DNA from: Hyposmocoma kahamanoa
Lineage: Eukaryota; Arthropoda; Insecta; Lepidoptera; Cosmopterigidae
DNA: 64,000 bases
Assembly: GCF_003589595.1 (NCBI RefSeq)
Contig: NW_020656077.1
Coordinates: 1,299,443 to 1,363,442, forward strand
Reading direction: 5' to 3'
A program made the translations under genes and the position numbers. Under the pieces are notes generated by a model. It was not told where the DNA came from. It did no database searches and was given only the letters and a program-made list of their open reading frames with translations. This document shows positions 33,240 to 46,446 of this stretch, in pieces; position 1 is the first letter of the stretch, and every line of letters begins with the position of its first letter.

Positions 33240-34226
33240 TATATTTTAACTACGATCGCAGTGTTAGATATGTTATATTACGGTCGCAATCAGTCATGTA
33301 CGTTGCCATTCCTGCGCTAAGGTAATCATAAATTCGTAAGATTCCACCATGAAACATCAGCACAGTTACCAAGTAATATATTTTTTTATATCGTGTTTTT
33401 ATAAACAAATTGTTAATATTTTCTCCTATTAACTGCCAGGCAAGTGCTTGTTTATTATTACTAATACAATAAAGGTTACATACATAGGTTTGGTATATAC
33501 CACTCTATACCAACACAACTGGATACTTCACTAGAGGGTTTGTGGCGTATGAACATCGATATACGAGCTAATCAACCAACTGATTCTTATTATACACCCT
33601 TTTAGCCATTTAGCATAATAACCATCGAAATATTGTGGTAATTTCGATAATTTTAAGAGCAATACATCGGTGGGTAATATAAACCCGAGCCCCAATGGTC
33701 ATTTATTCTTAAATTAAAGTGAGAATTCGCATGCCTATGGCCTTATAGAACACGATTCGGCTATCAGAAGAAACAAAGTCACAAGAAAACTTCTTGGTTT
33801 TTCACATAAAAAGGATGCTTAAAAGATATTTACCTTTGTTGTTAAGTAGTTTATTTACGTTGAATACATAAGACATATTATACAGAAAGCTTAATCACGT
33901 GTGTGTGGATTGAGTGAGCACCCTCTGAAAAAGGTTCAGAATATGTTTGTCATTAAGTAGAAGTTCTAAAACAATTGTAGAAACCAATATTTCTATTTGT
34001 AAAAAGGTAAAACAGAAGAAAAATAACTTAATGTGTGCTCACCCAGTTCTCACAGAGGCCCAGTTAGATCTACAAAAGTATTAAGTTTGCGTATAATATT
34101 AATATAGGTACTAGTTTTTAGTAGTAGTTTTGTTAATTGTATTTTAATTAGCGATTTTTTTTAATCCTCTATTCTGTCTTTTAACTTAGTTGAATTCTTA
34201 CTGCATATTATAAAGGCAAAACAAAC
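33240..34226. other. Intergenic, nothing recognised
   Basis: AT-rich; no conserved frame or recurrent repeat seen. Confidence 0.45.
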
Positions 34227-34450
34227 TTTTTTCATGACACCAAGTCACGGGACGCACAAGTTGTGCCACTCACAGCTTTAAAGTCCAAAGATCTGAGGGG
34301 CACTGCCACCGCGCCCGTCACCACCCTGACATAAGTTGAAGAGTCCCACGTGCCAGTAATTTCACCAGTACTCATATCCTTCAAAACCGGAACGCAGTAA
34401 TGCTGGTGATAGTATTTCTCTGGACGAACTCTTTCACAGGGAGCTCTACT
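34227..34450 (-). mobile_element. SINE-like retroposon (family B), reversed
   Basis: Plus strand begins TTTTTTCATGACACCAAGTC and ends GGACGAACTCTTTCACAGGG, GAGCTCTACTGCT: the complement of the copies at 20183 and 31751. Confidence 0.7.
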
Positions 34451-34779
34451 GCTATTTAAATACTTTTAATTGTTAAAATATTATACTTAAAGTAGTGCTT
34501 GCAAATTGACACCCTAGATAAGAAATTTAAAATAAATAGAAAGTTTTTTTAGTTGTATTTTTTGTTCCGATGGCAGAATACTTACTTTTCTTTCAAAAAT
34601 TTATTTCCATAATATATTCATATGTAATGATAAGTATGCAGTTACTTTTATATTTAAAATGTAACTTTACAACACACATCAAGTTTCTAGGGCTCAATCA
34701 CGTATGAATTCTCATAGGCGTTTGATCCCTAGATATTTTTGAGCAGTGTCTAATATTTAGGTACTACTATTTTTTGCAG

Positions 34780-34979
34780 TGTCGGTATTGAAGAAAACGT
34801 TCCTGGCCGAAACAGAATTCACATTCACGGTGAACGTGTATGGCGGCATCAATAGGGACAAGGAACAAGATAATAGCCCAGCTAGCAATAATATACGCGT
34901 CCAGAAACAGAAACAACAATTTCTCATAGACCAAAAAGTCAACATCACAAGAGCTCGAGAAAACGACGTCGATCTGTAA
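34780..34979 (+). CDS. Possible second exon of a paralogue of the gene at 30194
   Basis: A TTTTTTGCAG acceptor at 34770-34779 opens a phase-1 exon that starts with the same TG split codon as exon 2 of the upstream gene. The frame runs to TAA (34977-34979): LAETEFTFTVNVYGGINRD, DNSPASNNIRVQKQKQ, FLIDQKVN. The series VYG, K-x-x-DN, S-N-I-x-V-x-K and LI aligns with the upstream protein. No convincing signal exon was found; a start at 34649 with a weak donor is conceivable. A second frame, open from 34892 to about 35128, encodes RKRRRSVS and other basic stretches, so a frameshifted pseudogene is also possible. Confidence 0.4.
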
Positions 34980-35316
34980 GTACTCAACAAAGCCATGAAA
35001 ACACCATAGGTTGTCGACCAACAGGAAGCATACGTTCGAAAGTGACAATACATCGACGGAGAATGAACCTCAGTCGTAGTGGCAAATCCAAAACACCTAA
35101 ATCTCGCTACAAAGGAGCGTCAGTATGAGATGTTAAAGTACATAAGGCAGCTATCGATCATCGAAATAATTCGACCAAAACAAGACATAACTTGAATGTT
35201 CTGTATAACAAAACGTCAATTTGAAAATCTATGTATCTACGTGTGGTGAACGCCATGAATTGCATATAGAAGATAATGGTACATAATGGAGTAACGCATG
35301 TTACTCCATTATTGCC

Positions 35317-35562
35317 ATGACCGAGTTTTTCAAATAAAGCCGCTATTTAGTCAGTTCTAGTCGCAAAATACTAGATTTAGTTGGTCCGCCTTTCAAAGAG
35401 GGTGATTTCTCAATCTCGAGATCCACAACACCTAGCTTAAATCTGGGTACACTAAAAAAAAGTCGTGATTTAGTAGGTTCTACACGTGAAAAACTAGATT
35501 TAGTCGTTACGCCGTTTTGAAGTTCACGCTGGAATAAGGCACGCAAGATAAGGAGGGTTTAA
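35317..35562 (+). mobile_element. Partial foldback-type element (family F)
   Basis: CGAGTTTTTCAAATA, CGCTATTTAGTCAGTTCTAG, a TAGATTTAGT block, CACAACACCTAGCTTAAATC and CACGCTGGAATAAG follow the order of the left arm at 43720-44345. Preceded by a small AATGGAGTAAC/GTTACTCCATT hairpin. Confidence 0.7.
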
Positions 35563-37519
35563 AATTAACCAAATTAATTTTATATAATAGTGATCATATA
35601 TGATCAATATTCATAAATATAATTTTTATACATGAAAATGACATCCAAATATATAACAATTATGTACTCTTGTATCATTTAAAGTAACATTGCAGAAAAA
35701 ATAGAATGTGGGTTACACCCTTTTGTGCTGATACACTCAAATTACAAATAACGTTTTATAAAACGGTTAGGTCAGCGTAGTCGATAACAGCAATAGATAG
35801 AGCAATAGAAATACAGTATTCTACATTCTTCTGTGAAATACCTATTACCATAATCCTAAATTGCATGTTTGTGAATTTTCTCCATTTTGCCAGTGTGTTT
35901 GTATTAAAAGAAATACAAAAAAATGTATTAACACTTTATTGATACATTAAACGAATATGTGTGTGCCGATACAATGATATAACTGCCATTGCTAGGTTAA
36001 GACTATACCAATGCGAAACATTTTAAACTATCTGGTACTAGCATGTAGGCAATTGTTTGTACAAATGAACCAGTACAAACAGACGGTAAAGTAACATTTG
36101 CACTAAATATTCTGTCTATAATAGAATTAGAATTTCCTTGAAATGTGCAGTCCTTTCAGAAGTGACAGTATAGATTTCTTTTTTAAATACGTGCCATTAA
36201 TCACGCATAGATTCGTCACAGACAGAAAATGTAGTGCAAAAGATCTAGACGCATTTACATGCTCTATTAAATATTGACATTACCAAAAAAGTAAGCCTAA
36301 TTGTAAGGCGTGTTTATTCTAAATGTAACCGTTCACCAACGACTTAATTCTCATACAATTGCTGAAGTCCCACCACGATCACCAATACGTACCAAGAACA
36401 CTTCACACGAACAAATTGACGCACGTGTGCACAATATACGCTAGTAATACATTACGAGAGGAAGTAGTTATTGACTTACAATAATTTAAAAGTAATAAAC
36501 TCAATAAATAAATGTAATAATAAAAAATAAATGTATAAAATGAAATAGTTGTAAAAAAAATAGCATTAACAATAAAGAAAACTTGGAAAACAGGAACTAA
36601 TCAAATAAAAATCAAAAGTGAAATATAAAATTTATTAACAACGAAACATTTTATATTTACAAAGAAATAAATGTTCGATAAACGTGGACTGATTTATATT
36701 ACCTTATATGAGAGTAGTCCTTATCCATTGAGGTGGATTTCACACTTCATGCGTGTTCGTCTCAGGGAAACGTGTTTACACTAAATAAGATATACCAATA
36801 AATACTAATATACAATACCTACACGTGTGGCTAGCTGGTAGCAACACTTGAATTAATATTTAAATAAATGTACTTAGTGGAACGTTTATGGTGAACTCAA
36901 CAAATTGATTTAAAAAAAAAATCCCGACTTAACACCTAAAGTTATGCTTCTAAACCTTGAATACTAAGACTCTACAGTACACTATTCATCACGCAAAAAT
37001 CGCCAAGCGGCTTTATAGTTGACCAATAAGAATATGATTAAGAATAAGTGTATAATATACCTTTGAGAAGTTGATACCATAGTGTAATGTAGAGCGTAAC
37101 GCGCCTAACAGTTACAATGAAATAGGCATAATGAATATTCTACTAAATTACGATTTAAAAGGAAATTTTAACACCAATTGCCGTCATTCGCCTTCGATGG
37201 TAGCTTATCAATAAGCAGTTTAGTATTACGCTAGCCGATGGTGTACATATCGAACAGAAAGTTCAAGTTAATTAAAAATTGTGTTAACAAAACATTTAGA
37301 ACTTACACTTATATCACAAAGACTTAAGTAATTAGTTCTAACAATCATTAGCAAATAAACAAACGCACGAAACTAATATGTAATAAAGACTTTAAATATA
37401 TACTCAACGCAAGCAACAGTAAAAATAAATTTTTAGGTATATAATATGAAAAAAAACATAAAATACACAATAGGATACGCGGCGGCTGCGACGATGGGCG
37501 GCATACGTACGGGCGGCGT
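35563..37519. other. Alpha-SNAP 3' UTR and intergenic sequence
   Basis: The part next to 37519 is alpha-SNAP 3' UTR. A candidate minus-strand AATAAA lies at 36631-36636, implying a UTR near 0.9 kb; others lie further left. No other gene or repeat was recognised. Confidence 0.5.
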
Positions 37520-40500
37520 TCAGCGGAGGTCGGGATTGTCGTTGATTTGTTTCTTGATGCGCACAAGCATAGTGGTGTACCATTGATCCAGCCGAGATAT
37601 GCTATCGTACATTTTCACAGTTTCGGTGAACGCGTCAATGTTCTGCTCCTCTAAGTGCTCGATAAGCTCCTGCCAATCAAATTAAACATTTACATGGCTT
37701 AATATGTGTGTAACATTTGCTATGCCCTGAAAACATAGAAGTTAGTAAAAATATAAGTTGAAAACACACAATAGCAGAGTTTCAGCAAGTTGAGCAACCT
37801 GTGAAATACAACTTAAGTGTAAATTGTTGTTTCACAATGTAATTGGATACAGAAACACAATTGTTTTACAAACCTTGATAAGCTTGTGCTCCCGAGTGTC
37901 CTCAAAAGCTGGATACATGCCGCAGTACTTCTCTAAGGCAAGCTGAGCGTTCAGGATGTCAACGCACAAGTGGCATAAGAGAGCTCTGAACATGTATTCT
38001 TTGGCGCTATACTTGAGGAGACTGTTGTCTAGTGAAGATTTGGCGATCTATAAATGGAAGGGTTTGATTTAAAGAACGTTTGAATATTACATATAGAAGT
38101 ATAAGTAAGAAAGATTGTATTAGTTGCATTATGTTATGTATATAATATGTAGAAGTAGTAAACACGAACCTGCTCATAAATCTGAATTGCCTTGTCATAG
38201 TGCTCCAACTGCGCGGCGTACTGTGCCAGTTTGAGCATGCATTTATTAGCTGAGGAGGTAGATTCTTCACCGCGGAAATAATCCGCCGCTTGTTCGTAGT
38301 GCTGCATAGCACGAGCCAAATCCACACACTCAGTCTCGTAGAGCTCAGCTATGTTCTATTGAAATAGATTAAAAGCCTTAATCGTGATTCAAGGCTCCAG
38401 ACGAAACTTAAATTTTCTAATCCAAAGTTATTAAAAAAATCAAGTGTTACATTTGAACACAAAGATGTGATGCCATTAATTATATACAGCTTTGCATAGC
38501 CTTTCATTGACAACAAGAACATCAATATCTAATCCAATTGTATTACAAAACAACATTATTATGGTGCATATGTTACAAAACAACGCCATCCCGAAAATGT
38601 TAATCTATTACCTGATGATGTTTCGCAGCCAGGGTGAATCGGCCCATGTCAGTGTAAACCTCAATCGCCTTCATGAGACAATTGACAGCCTCTGCAAAAT
38701 ATTAATACACCTTATATGTAAATATCTATTTCATATTATAATAATTAATAATACAAGAGAGAAAACGTAAGAACCAAGTGTGGTTGATCAAAAACTTAGC
38801 ATATTATTTGCACAGTAGTACACTCAATGGCAAGATAGGAACATAAAAATCTAAGAGATCTTTATCGTGTAACTTTTCTGACAGATTTTCTAAAGTTTTA
38901 TCAATAGCCAAAAATAATGACAGTCAATGACTATTGTTTTAGTTTTATTGCTGGTGAAAGTATTTTGTGAAGTTTTTACTTGCTGTTTTGTATTTAATTT
39001 TCGATTGATATTTCACTATTTCTTCTTTGATAAAATAACATTTTATTTTATATTTAAGTCAAAAATGTATTCATGCCCGACTTAACCCATCTGAGATGGT
39101 CACGACAATTAAAATGCAAAAAAATAATGAAACCTATAGAGTGATCTTGTTTGGTGGCCTTTGGCAACAGCCATTATAGTGTACAATGATTCACAGAGAC
39201 AGATTCTTTTGTAAGAAGAACAAGGTAGGAAAACGTGTCGTGCGAGAAGAGAGTATTTACATATCATAGTATCCCATAATATGTTGTGATCTCACTGTAC
39301 ATATAACTTCAATACGAGAAAAAGTAAAATTACCATACACCCTTTGGCGTGCCTATGGTGTCTTACATCTTGGCTATAAAAGAATGAAAATAAAAAATGT
39401 AACTGGAAGAAATCCAAAACAGACGGGAGTATTCAACATATGTAAAAATGAAAATACAATTCAAGATTAATAAAATTGTAACACTATTTGGAAATAACTA
39501 TTTGGTACACTGACCATTCGCATCACATTTCTTGTAGCAGTTCGAAGCATCAACAAAGTTCGTAGCGGCATCGTGGCGAACACCGGCTTTCAGATGGAGT
39601 TGAGCTGCGCTGCAAAAAGCCTGCCCTGCTTGAGGCCACTTCTTAGCCATCTTGAAAAGGTTGGCAGCACGAAGATAGCACTCTACTGCATCTTCTACTT
39701 TCGATGATCCTCTGTTTGAACAACAATAATAATAATATTAAGTACATTGTGTTTAAAAGCAATAAATTTTCTCACTAACATAATATCCATAATAAGAAAG
39801 ATTAATAAATATGGCTGTATGTATTAGTAGCCCATGCCATACAGTAGAGTCTTAAAAAAAAAGGTTGTCTATGATACTAAGCTTTTATTTTAAAGTAATT
39901 CATAATAAATTGTGAATTAAGTGTGAATTCTATGTATTTTTTGGAAAATGTTAAGTGTTATTGCATTATATTAAATTTAATCATAGAGCTCTTCTTAACA
40001 TTATTATTCTGATTATTATGATATTATTTTGACTGCCTCCGTAGCCGAACGGTTACCATGCCGGACTGCCACGCAGAGGTCCCAGGTTCGATTTCCTGGC
40101 TGGGAGAAATAATTGTATGGTCTACATTTATTTCTCTCATGAGTTTGGGTGTAATTTGTGTGTCCATGGCACCCGCGACACAGGGTTTACCTAGTGCGGG
40201 GCTATGTTGAGTGTGTACGTTATTATTATTATTATTCGAAAAATACTCAAGTAGTAAATTTGATTAAGCAGAAGTTTGCATTTTTCAGTGTAAATATATA
40301 TTAGGTCTTAAAGTAAGGGTTCTTTTTGAAAGCACGCAACATTGAGTACTTAACCAGAAATAGAGACGAAATGTCATTTATTTTGTTTGAAAACTATTCT
40401 GCTAAATGACTACCATAACAATTGCGCTTCGATTGGCCAGTCCGAATTCGAAATATCACAAAGAGTTGGCTAAGCAAATATTATATTAACGAAATCGATA

Positions 40501-43184
40501 GTCAAGAGATAAAGGAGCATAATGTTTTCATCGTGAATATATGTAAGGAAATATCGTTTATTGATTCCTCTGTAACTTCTGAATGTTTTAACCAATTCCG
40601 AATTGTGTAGTATTGCTAGATACCATAGACATTTCGAGTGAGCATGGCATTGAGTATCAAAAAATGTCAAATCACACAATTTTGTACTGACAGCAAACAA
40701 AAACAATATTTAAAGGACATTTAAAAGATTAAAAAATATTTCATATGTTCAAACTAGATGCCTAAAATACAGGTACTTATTTTATTAGTAAATGCATCGC
40801 AACTACACTTTAAGATTTAATTGCATAGCTTTATGAATATTGCATAATGTTTAAGGTTCATTTTTTACTGTTTAACTACTTTTACATATGTTTCACTTGT
40901 ATATTTTGATTCAGTTATGAAATAAATTTGTCTCTCTCTTTAATATTGTAAAAATCTTAATTGGAAAATTAAATGAAAAAAAAAAACAGACACAATTTCT
41001 TAAAATGTTAAAATTATGTTACGTTTATCATAGTTTCAAATTATTATTGATTTTTATATTTGTACTTGTAGACGTAACTACAAAACTGTCAATTTTTATT
41101 TACTTAATGATCCCCAGATGCAAATAAAACTCATCAACTATTTGAAACTTAGATTTAATTAAGAAATTGCATCAGAAATTTATTAATTTTTAGTTTTTTT
41201 TATTGCTTTTCAAATATAACAGAAAGCCCTTCCAATTACAATAATGCACAATTAAAAAAACGCTTATGCAGAAAACATTTACATAAAAAGCTGAATACTT
41301 TGAAATCTATACCTAAAAAGTTAGAAAATAACGTTTAATAAATTCAGAGAATGTGGATTTGTGAAAAAAATAATAAATTGGAGTAACTAACAATACTCAT
41401 GACTCAACAATACCAAGATGTCAGATGTAGTTTTTTTACTTCACCAATTGTTTAAATAAATCATTATAATGTTATACAGTAGTACTTACTTGCAAATATT
41501 GATACCTAATTAGAGTTTTTAAGTGCAACACTAGCAACAAGTGCATAATGAATAGAATGAGATGACATAATGGGAGTTGCTTTAGGTGGAAGCAAGAAGC
41601 ATAAATGATTTGAAACAATTGATGGGTCACATCACATCAATTGTTTCACTTTAAATTGACCAGTTTAATTTGAGCTATCCTACGATGGACGAAAAATTAC
41701 ATATTTAATATTTAATTACCGATGAAATGTGACTCTGGTTATTCTATGATTACATGTTTTGCTGTTCTTCCCACTTCACTAAATAGAACAGCCCCCATTT
41801 TTAGAGATATTATCTTTATTACAATAAATACAGAATATTTTTGGAATTTATGGAGACACACACAGGGCAGTTGTTGGTGCTGTACTATCTTTCAGCGCAA
41901 ATGAGAGTTGACATTTATAAGTAATATTGTTCCATTTGACCGATGAGTTACCAGGATTGTATGGCCCTTATTTCATCTCTATTTCTGGTTATATACTTGA
42001 TGGCATGAAATGACAGTCAGTAACGGCCACCCACAACTTTCTTATACATGTGAACCAATGACATTTGAGGGATAATCCTTATTTTTATTATAAGCACAAG
42101 AATTCCAGAAAAAAAGGGTTAACAAAATAAGAGATGGGGCTAGCTACAATTTCTACTAGCAAAAATAATTGTTTTGGAACTTGGGACTTTGCTTATAGTA
42201 CACTTATAACAACACTGCTTTTTCCATTAGTAATATTTTGTTACAAAGCACGAAGAATCAAAGAGCCAATTATTCATTTTAAAATTTACTTAATATGTTG
42301 TGTATGATATATATGTGAATAGTTATCACATCAGAAATTATCAAAAATATTGGGCATTATTAGCACTTAGTGCATAGTAATGTTAACCCACAACAAGAAG
42401 ATGTACAAAAGCATTTTTCCAAACTATGCACAAAGAACATTTATCCAATAAGAGCGCAGAAATGAAACAATTTAGTGCAGATAACCATAATCCCAATATT
42501 TATCCTTCCAGAAAATATGATGTCATAATAAACATTATGATCAACCCATTTTATTTTCTGATAGATTAACTATGTTACCACATTTTCATGTTTTGAATGT
42601 AGTATGGTAAAACATTTAGCAGCCAAAATACATAATAAAAAGTTGCAATGGCAATGACAGCTATGAGCCTCATTTACTGGGAAACCACTGCAATATTTTA
42701 AAGTTCCGTTTGTCTAGGGATTCATTCAAAGATTCATGAAAATGAGTAATTTAACATGAGTTTGCACTCTGTTGGAATTTATTTTAAGGCTCCACAAAAA
42801 ACAGGAATTTTCCACCATGCGTTCGCACTCTACATAAATAATACTAGAATGTTGTTTAGAACATACATCATTATTGACAGAGTAATAATTCGCAATTAGC
42901 AAAGGATGAGAAATAGGCGTGGACCCTTGTGAAGAGTGTCGCTTATACATTGTTCTTGTTCAAATGATGTTATACCAAACAAAAGATAAATAATTACATT
43001 AAACTGGTTGTGTACGTCATAAACTACAAATATTAACGATCAAGTAATTAGGCAATTATCAACAAAATAATTGAACAAGTCATTGTCCTTACCCAAACAG
43101 TGATCCGAGGAAGGATTTCGACGAATTTAACTTCTTTTCCGCCTCCGCCACTAGCTGCATAGCTTTTTGTTCGTTGTCTGCCAT
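37520..43184 (-). CDS. alphaSnap: Alpha-SNAP (soluble NSF attachment protein), complete
   Basis: Cytosolic adaptor that binds assembled SNARE complexes and recruits the NSF ATPase to take them apart after membrane fusion. Six exons on the minus strand: 43093-43184, 39515-39711, 38612-38691, 38170-38355, 37874-38047, 37520-37669. All have GT/AG sites and agreeing phases, giving 292 residues, the usual length. The start is [20 protein letters not shown], next [19 protein letters not shown]. Then come the TPR-like helices ([97 protein letters not shown]). It ends NDNPDLR, keeping the C-terminal Leu region that stimulates NSF. Intron 1 (3.4 kb) carries a SINE and a 1.6-kb TA element; the other introns are short or free of known repeats. 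No odd residues were noticed. Confidence 0.97.
40032..40236 (+). mobile_element. tRNA-derived SINE (family A), best copy
   Basis: The tRNA-like head has a box-A-like GTAGCCGAACGG (40041-40052) and box B GGTTCGATTTC (40085-40095), so it resembles a polymerase III promoter. The body follows with GAGTTTGGGTGTAATTTG, and an ATT-repeat tail ends it. It lies in alpha-SNAP intron 1, opposite to the gene. It is not a functional tRNA gene: there is no cloverleaf 3' half. Confidence 0.85.
40353..41989. mobile_element. TA-target DNA element (ACCAGAAATAGAG family), 1.64 kb
   Basis: Terminal inverted repeats ACCAGAAATAGAGACG / complement (20 bp, one mismatch), flanked by TA on both sides. No transposase frame was found; the interior is AT-rich. 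It lies in alpha-SNAP intron 1. A partial relative lies at 21500-21745. Confidence 0.7.
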
Positions 43185-43719
43185 TTTCGTGATACTATAC
43201 ACTAAATATTATTGAAATGTTCTAGTTTTCCAAAGAAATTATGACAAAATGTCGTCACCAAAGAACGGCAAAAAGCGGACCGTCGCTGTCATCGAATCGA
43301 TTGAATCAGAGTTGCAATAGTAAAAAATAAAATTTGGTTATGGCTCCATCAATACATACGAATGTTAATGTTTTTTCAACCAAACTGTTTAGTGCGAGGG
43401 TCGCATAGGAGAACGAAATGATGCTAGCATTTCTTAAACAACTTCACAAGTGTGTATTGTATTATTTCCTAAAAACCATAGCACAAACTGACGTATCAAG
43501 ATCATTGGACCCAGTAGGTACTTTTAGGTCCCAAAAGATCAATGTTAAGAACCATCTAGATTTGGAGTAGATTCATAAAACATGTAGAATTTGTCGATTT
43601 TATCAATGGTAATCATAGAGGATGGAAAAATGCTAATAAACAGAAATAGGGCTTTCACGGACGGAACTTTAGCCAAAAAAAAAACGCGTGCCTGCCTTAT
43701 CCATATCCATATCCAACTT
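43185..43719. other. Upstream region of alpha-SNAP
   Basis: Contains the 5' UTR and promoter of alpha-SNAP somewhere near 43185-43330, but no core element can be picked with confidence. No gene recognised. Confidence 0.5.
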
Positions 43720-45197
43720 AACCATGGTAGAGTTTTTGAATGTTGACTAGCCAGATAAAAAGTCGCTATTTAGTCGGTTCTAGTAGCAATAAACCAGATT
43801 TAGTCGTCCGCCGTTCAAAAGTTTCAAGAGTTTGTTCTGTCCACGCTGTGCTGGAATAAGCTTATTCCAATGGCACTATCTGTCAATCTCCAGAACCACA
43901 GCACCTAGCTTAGATCTGATTATAATAAAAATATCGTGATTTAGTCGGTTCTAGTCGTAAATACTAGATTTAGTCGGTTCGCCGTTTTGAAGTTATTAAG
44001 GTGTTTTACTGTCCACGCTGCGCTGGAATAAGCTCATTCCAAAGGCACTATTTGTCAATCTCCAGAACCACAGCACCTAGCTTAGATCTGATTATAATAA
44101 AAAAATCGTAATTTAGTCGGTTATAGTCGTGAATACTACATTTAATCGTTATGCCGTTTTGAAGTTATTAAGGTGTTTTAATGTCCACGCTGGAATAAGC
44201 TTATTCTGGCGGCACCATTTTTGAATCTCAAGAACCATAGCTCCTAGCTTAGATAGATCTAATTGCTCTCAGAAAAAGCCGTGAATTAGTCAGTTCTAGT
44301 CGCAAAATTTTAGAATTAGTTGCTCCTTTGTTTAGAAGATATTGGATATTCAATTATTTTCATCGACAGGTACATTTACGTAGAAAAATCGTACACATAG
44401 TGAAAAATGTATATCTAAGGAAAGTCACCGCTCCAAATGATCGTTGTGAAATCACTCAAGATATCGTGTTCGTGACAATTAAAATAATTTGAATTGATAG
44501 AGTATAACAAATAAATGTTTTAAATATGTACATAATTTTTTCAAGTCAATTAGACGTAACACCAATTTGTAGTTGAAAATGACTTGCGCTATAAATTATC
44601 ATTTATTCAATTAAGTCATTCATTCATTATTTAATTATTGTGATCAATAGTCGTACGCTACTGTACTCCACACGGTTCGTTCGTCTCGTGTAAACGAAGG
44701 AGGGGGAACCCAACACGACACACACACTAATAAATATCATGACAATCGATAAATCCCAATGCCATTAAGGAAAACTAACTGTTTTTTTTGCTAATTTCCT
44801 TGTATTAAAAACTAAACATTGTCAAAACCTTGAAATAGCACGTATTTAAAAAAATATTCTGCATATTGCGCAAAATTTCTACATGAGCTCCTAGACTAAC
44901 ACAGGTATAACCTTGAAATAATATATCGGTTATATCTTCTAAACAAAGGGGCAACTAATTCTAAAATTTCGCGACTAGAACCGACCAATAAGCGACTTTT
45001 TCTGAGTGCAATCAGATCTAAACTAGGTGCTGTGGTTCTAGACATTAAAAAATTGTGCCGCAGGAATAAGCTTATTCCAGCGTGGACAGTAAAACACCCA
45101 TAAAACTTTTGAACAGCGGACCGATTAAATTTAGTTTTCTTGCGACTAGAACCGACTAAATAGAGACTAGTCATATTTCAAAAACTCGATCATGGTC
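43720..45197. mobile_element. Foldback-type element (family F) with tandem repeats in its inverted arms
   Basis: The left arm (43720-44345) holds three units of about 190-200 bp with TTTAGTCGGTTCTAGTCG, CTAGATTTAGTCG, CGCCGTTTTGAAG, CACGCTG-x-GGAATAAGC and ACCACAGCACCTAGC. The right arm (about 44935-45197) is one such unit inverted. Outer ends ACCATG-x-TxGAGTTTTT mirror each other. The unequal arms are typical of foldback elements. The interior (44345-44935) has no gene. Confidence 0.75.
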
Positions 45198-45283
45198 ACG
45201 CTGTAAATCATGATCAATAAGCCACGCAAAAAACATACAAAATTTCGAATTCGTCGGTTACAGGTACAGATAGGCTTATTTTA

Positions 45284-45643
45284 CATTGCGGCGGAACGGA
45301 ATGGAACGAAAGCGTCAATTTCGCCTCGCCGCGCCGTGCGAGAAGACGGGCGCAGTCGCTGGAATGCTTGAGCATTCGCGAGCTTTCTCGCGACTGCGCC
45401 TTGAGGCTGTAGTATTTCGTCGACGTTTACGTGACACTGCGCCTGCCTTCGCGCCACCTCCCGCACATTCGCCAGGCGCCGCCGACGGCAGCCGCGGAAT
45501 TCTCACAACAGCGCGAGAATTCCGCGGTAGACGCGAGACGTGGTTTTTGCCTCGTATCTACTTTACACAATTGACCATAAAGTTCTTTACGCTATGTACA
45601 ATATTGTTACAAAAATTCGCTTCAATTCCGTTCCGCCGCAATG
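45284..45643. mobile_element. GC-rich MITE with internal hairpins
   Basis: Terminal inverted repeats CATTGCGGCGGAACGGAAT, about 27 bp with mismatches. Internal stems: GGCGCAGTCGC / GCGACTGCGCC and CCGCGGAATTCTC / GAGAATTCCGCGG. It is far richer in GC than its surroundings. The open frames over it on both strands are composition artefacts. Confidence 0.75.
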
Positions 45644-46446
45644 CAAATTGAACCATACACTATCATACGAAAGTGCAGCTCCTCGCTACGCCATCGCATG
45701 CGTCTCAGTAAGAACGGCACCCTGGGCACATTGGCCGATAGATGGAAGTCCCCAATGCTGCTGCGGTGGATGCGCTTACACACTGCTGCCAATGCGTAGC
45801 CACTTGCCCTATCATTGGCTGGGTACGTTGTGCTTCTATAAGTGTTTTAAGTGTTTATTTAGTCCGAAGTATATTTCGTATCTTCCTTATTGGGTGCAGA
45901 TATGGTTGTAAATAAATAAAAAATTAACATATTTATTTTATTACTCATTTATTGTAAGTTAGATATTTTAATCAACACTATTTGCGCTTTAACAAGGTAC
46001 ATTTAGAAAGCAGAGTGTTCGATTACATACACGATATAAGTTAGTTATGAAGAAAATTCTCGACTCCTAACAAAAATATATTTAAATATTTCTTCTTAAA
46101 ATTTGTTACACATTTCTTTTATTCAGGTTACGTTCTGTTAAACGAAGTAAGTATTGTTTCCAAATTACAGGTACAATTTACAATACGACGACACAAATAT
46201 ATGTATAAGTATTAAAATATATCGTTTGTTACACATGGTGTTATATATTGAAGTTTACTTATAAGAAATGTGGGCTTAGAGATGATAAACATTTGCGCAG
46301 TGAGAGGCACATTATCACAATATAAGACTAATAGGGTAAAACCAATTTCAGAGCCGCACTAAAACGTTGCGCATATATGTGTGCGAATGTTCGTAACCAA
46401 ACGGTGTTTGTACTCTGACAAGCAGCTTGATTTTGATTGCCTCTCC
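45644..46446. other. No gene recognised
   Basis: A plus-strand open frame runs from the MITE to 45911 and stops just before AATAAATAAA, but shows no domain and begins inside the mobile element, so it is not called. The rest is AT-rich. Confidence 0.4.

Noticed and set aside
34757..35053. Two long minus-strand frames over the possible paralogue exon
   Set aside because: They have no domain and lie opposite a plus-strand exon with a good acceptor; likely antisense shadows, though I cannot exclude them.
40032..40110. tRNA gene
   Set aside because: Boxes A and B are present but the acceptor stem and 3' half do not pair; it is the head of a SINE that recurs four times.
45281..45911. Open frames of 60-120 codons on both strands
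   Set aside because: They arise from the GC-rich palindromic MITE, and no domain is seen.
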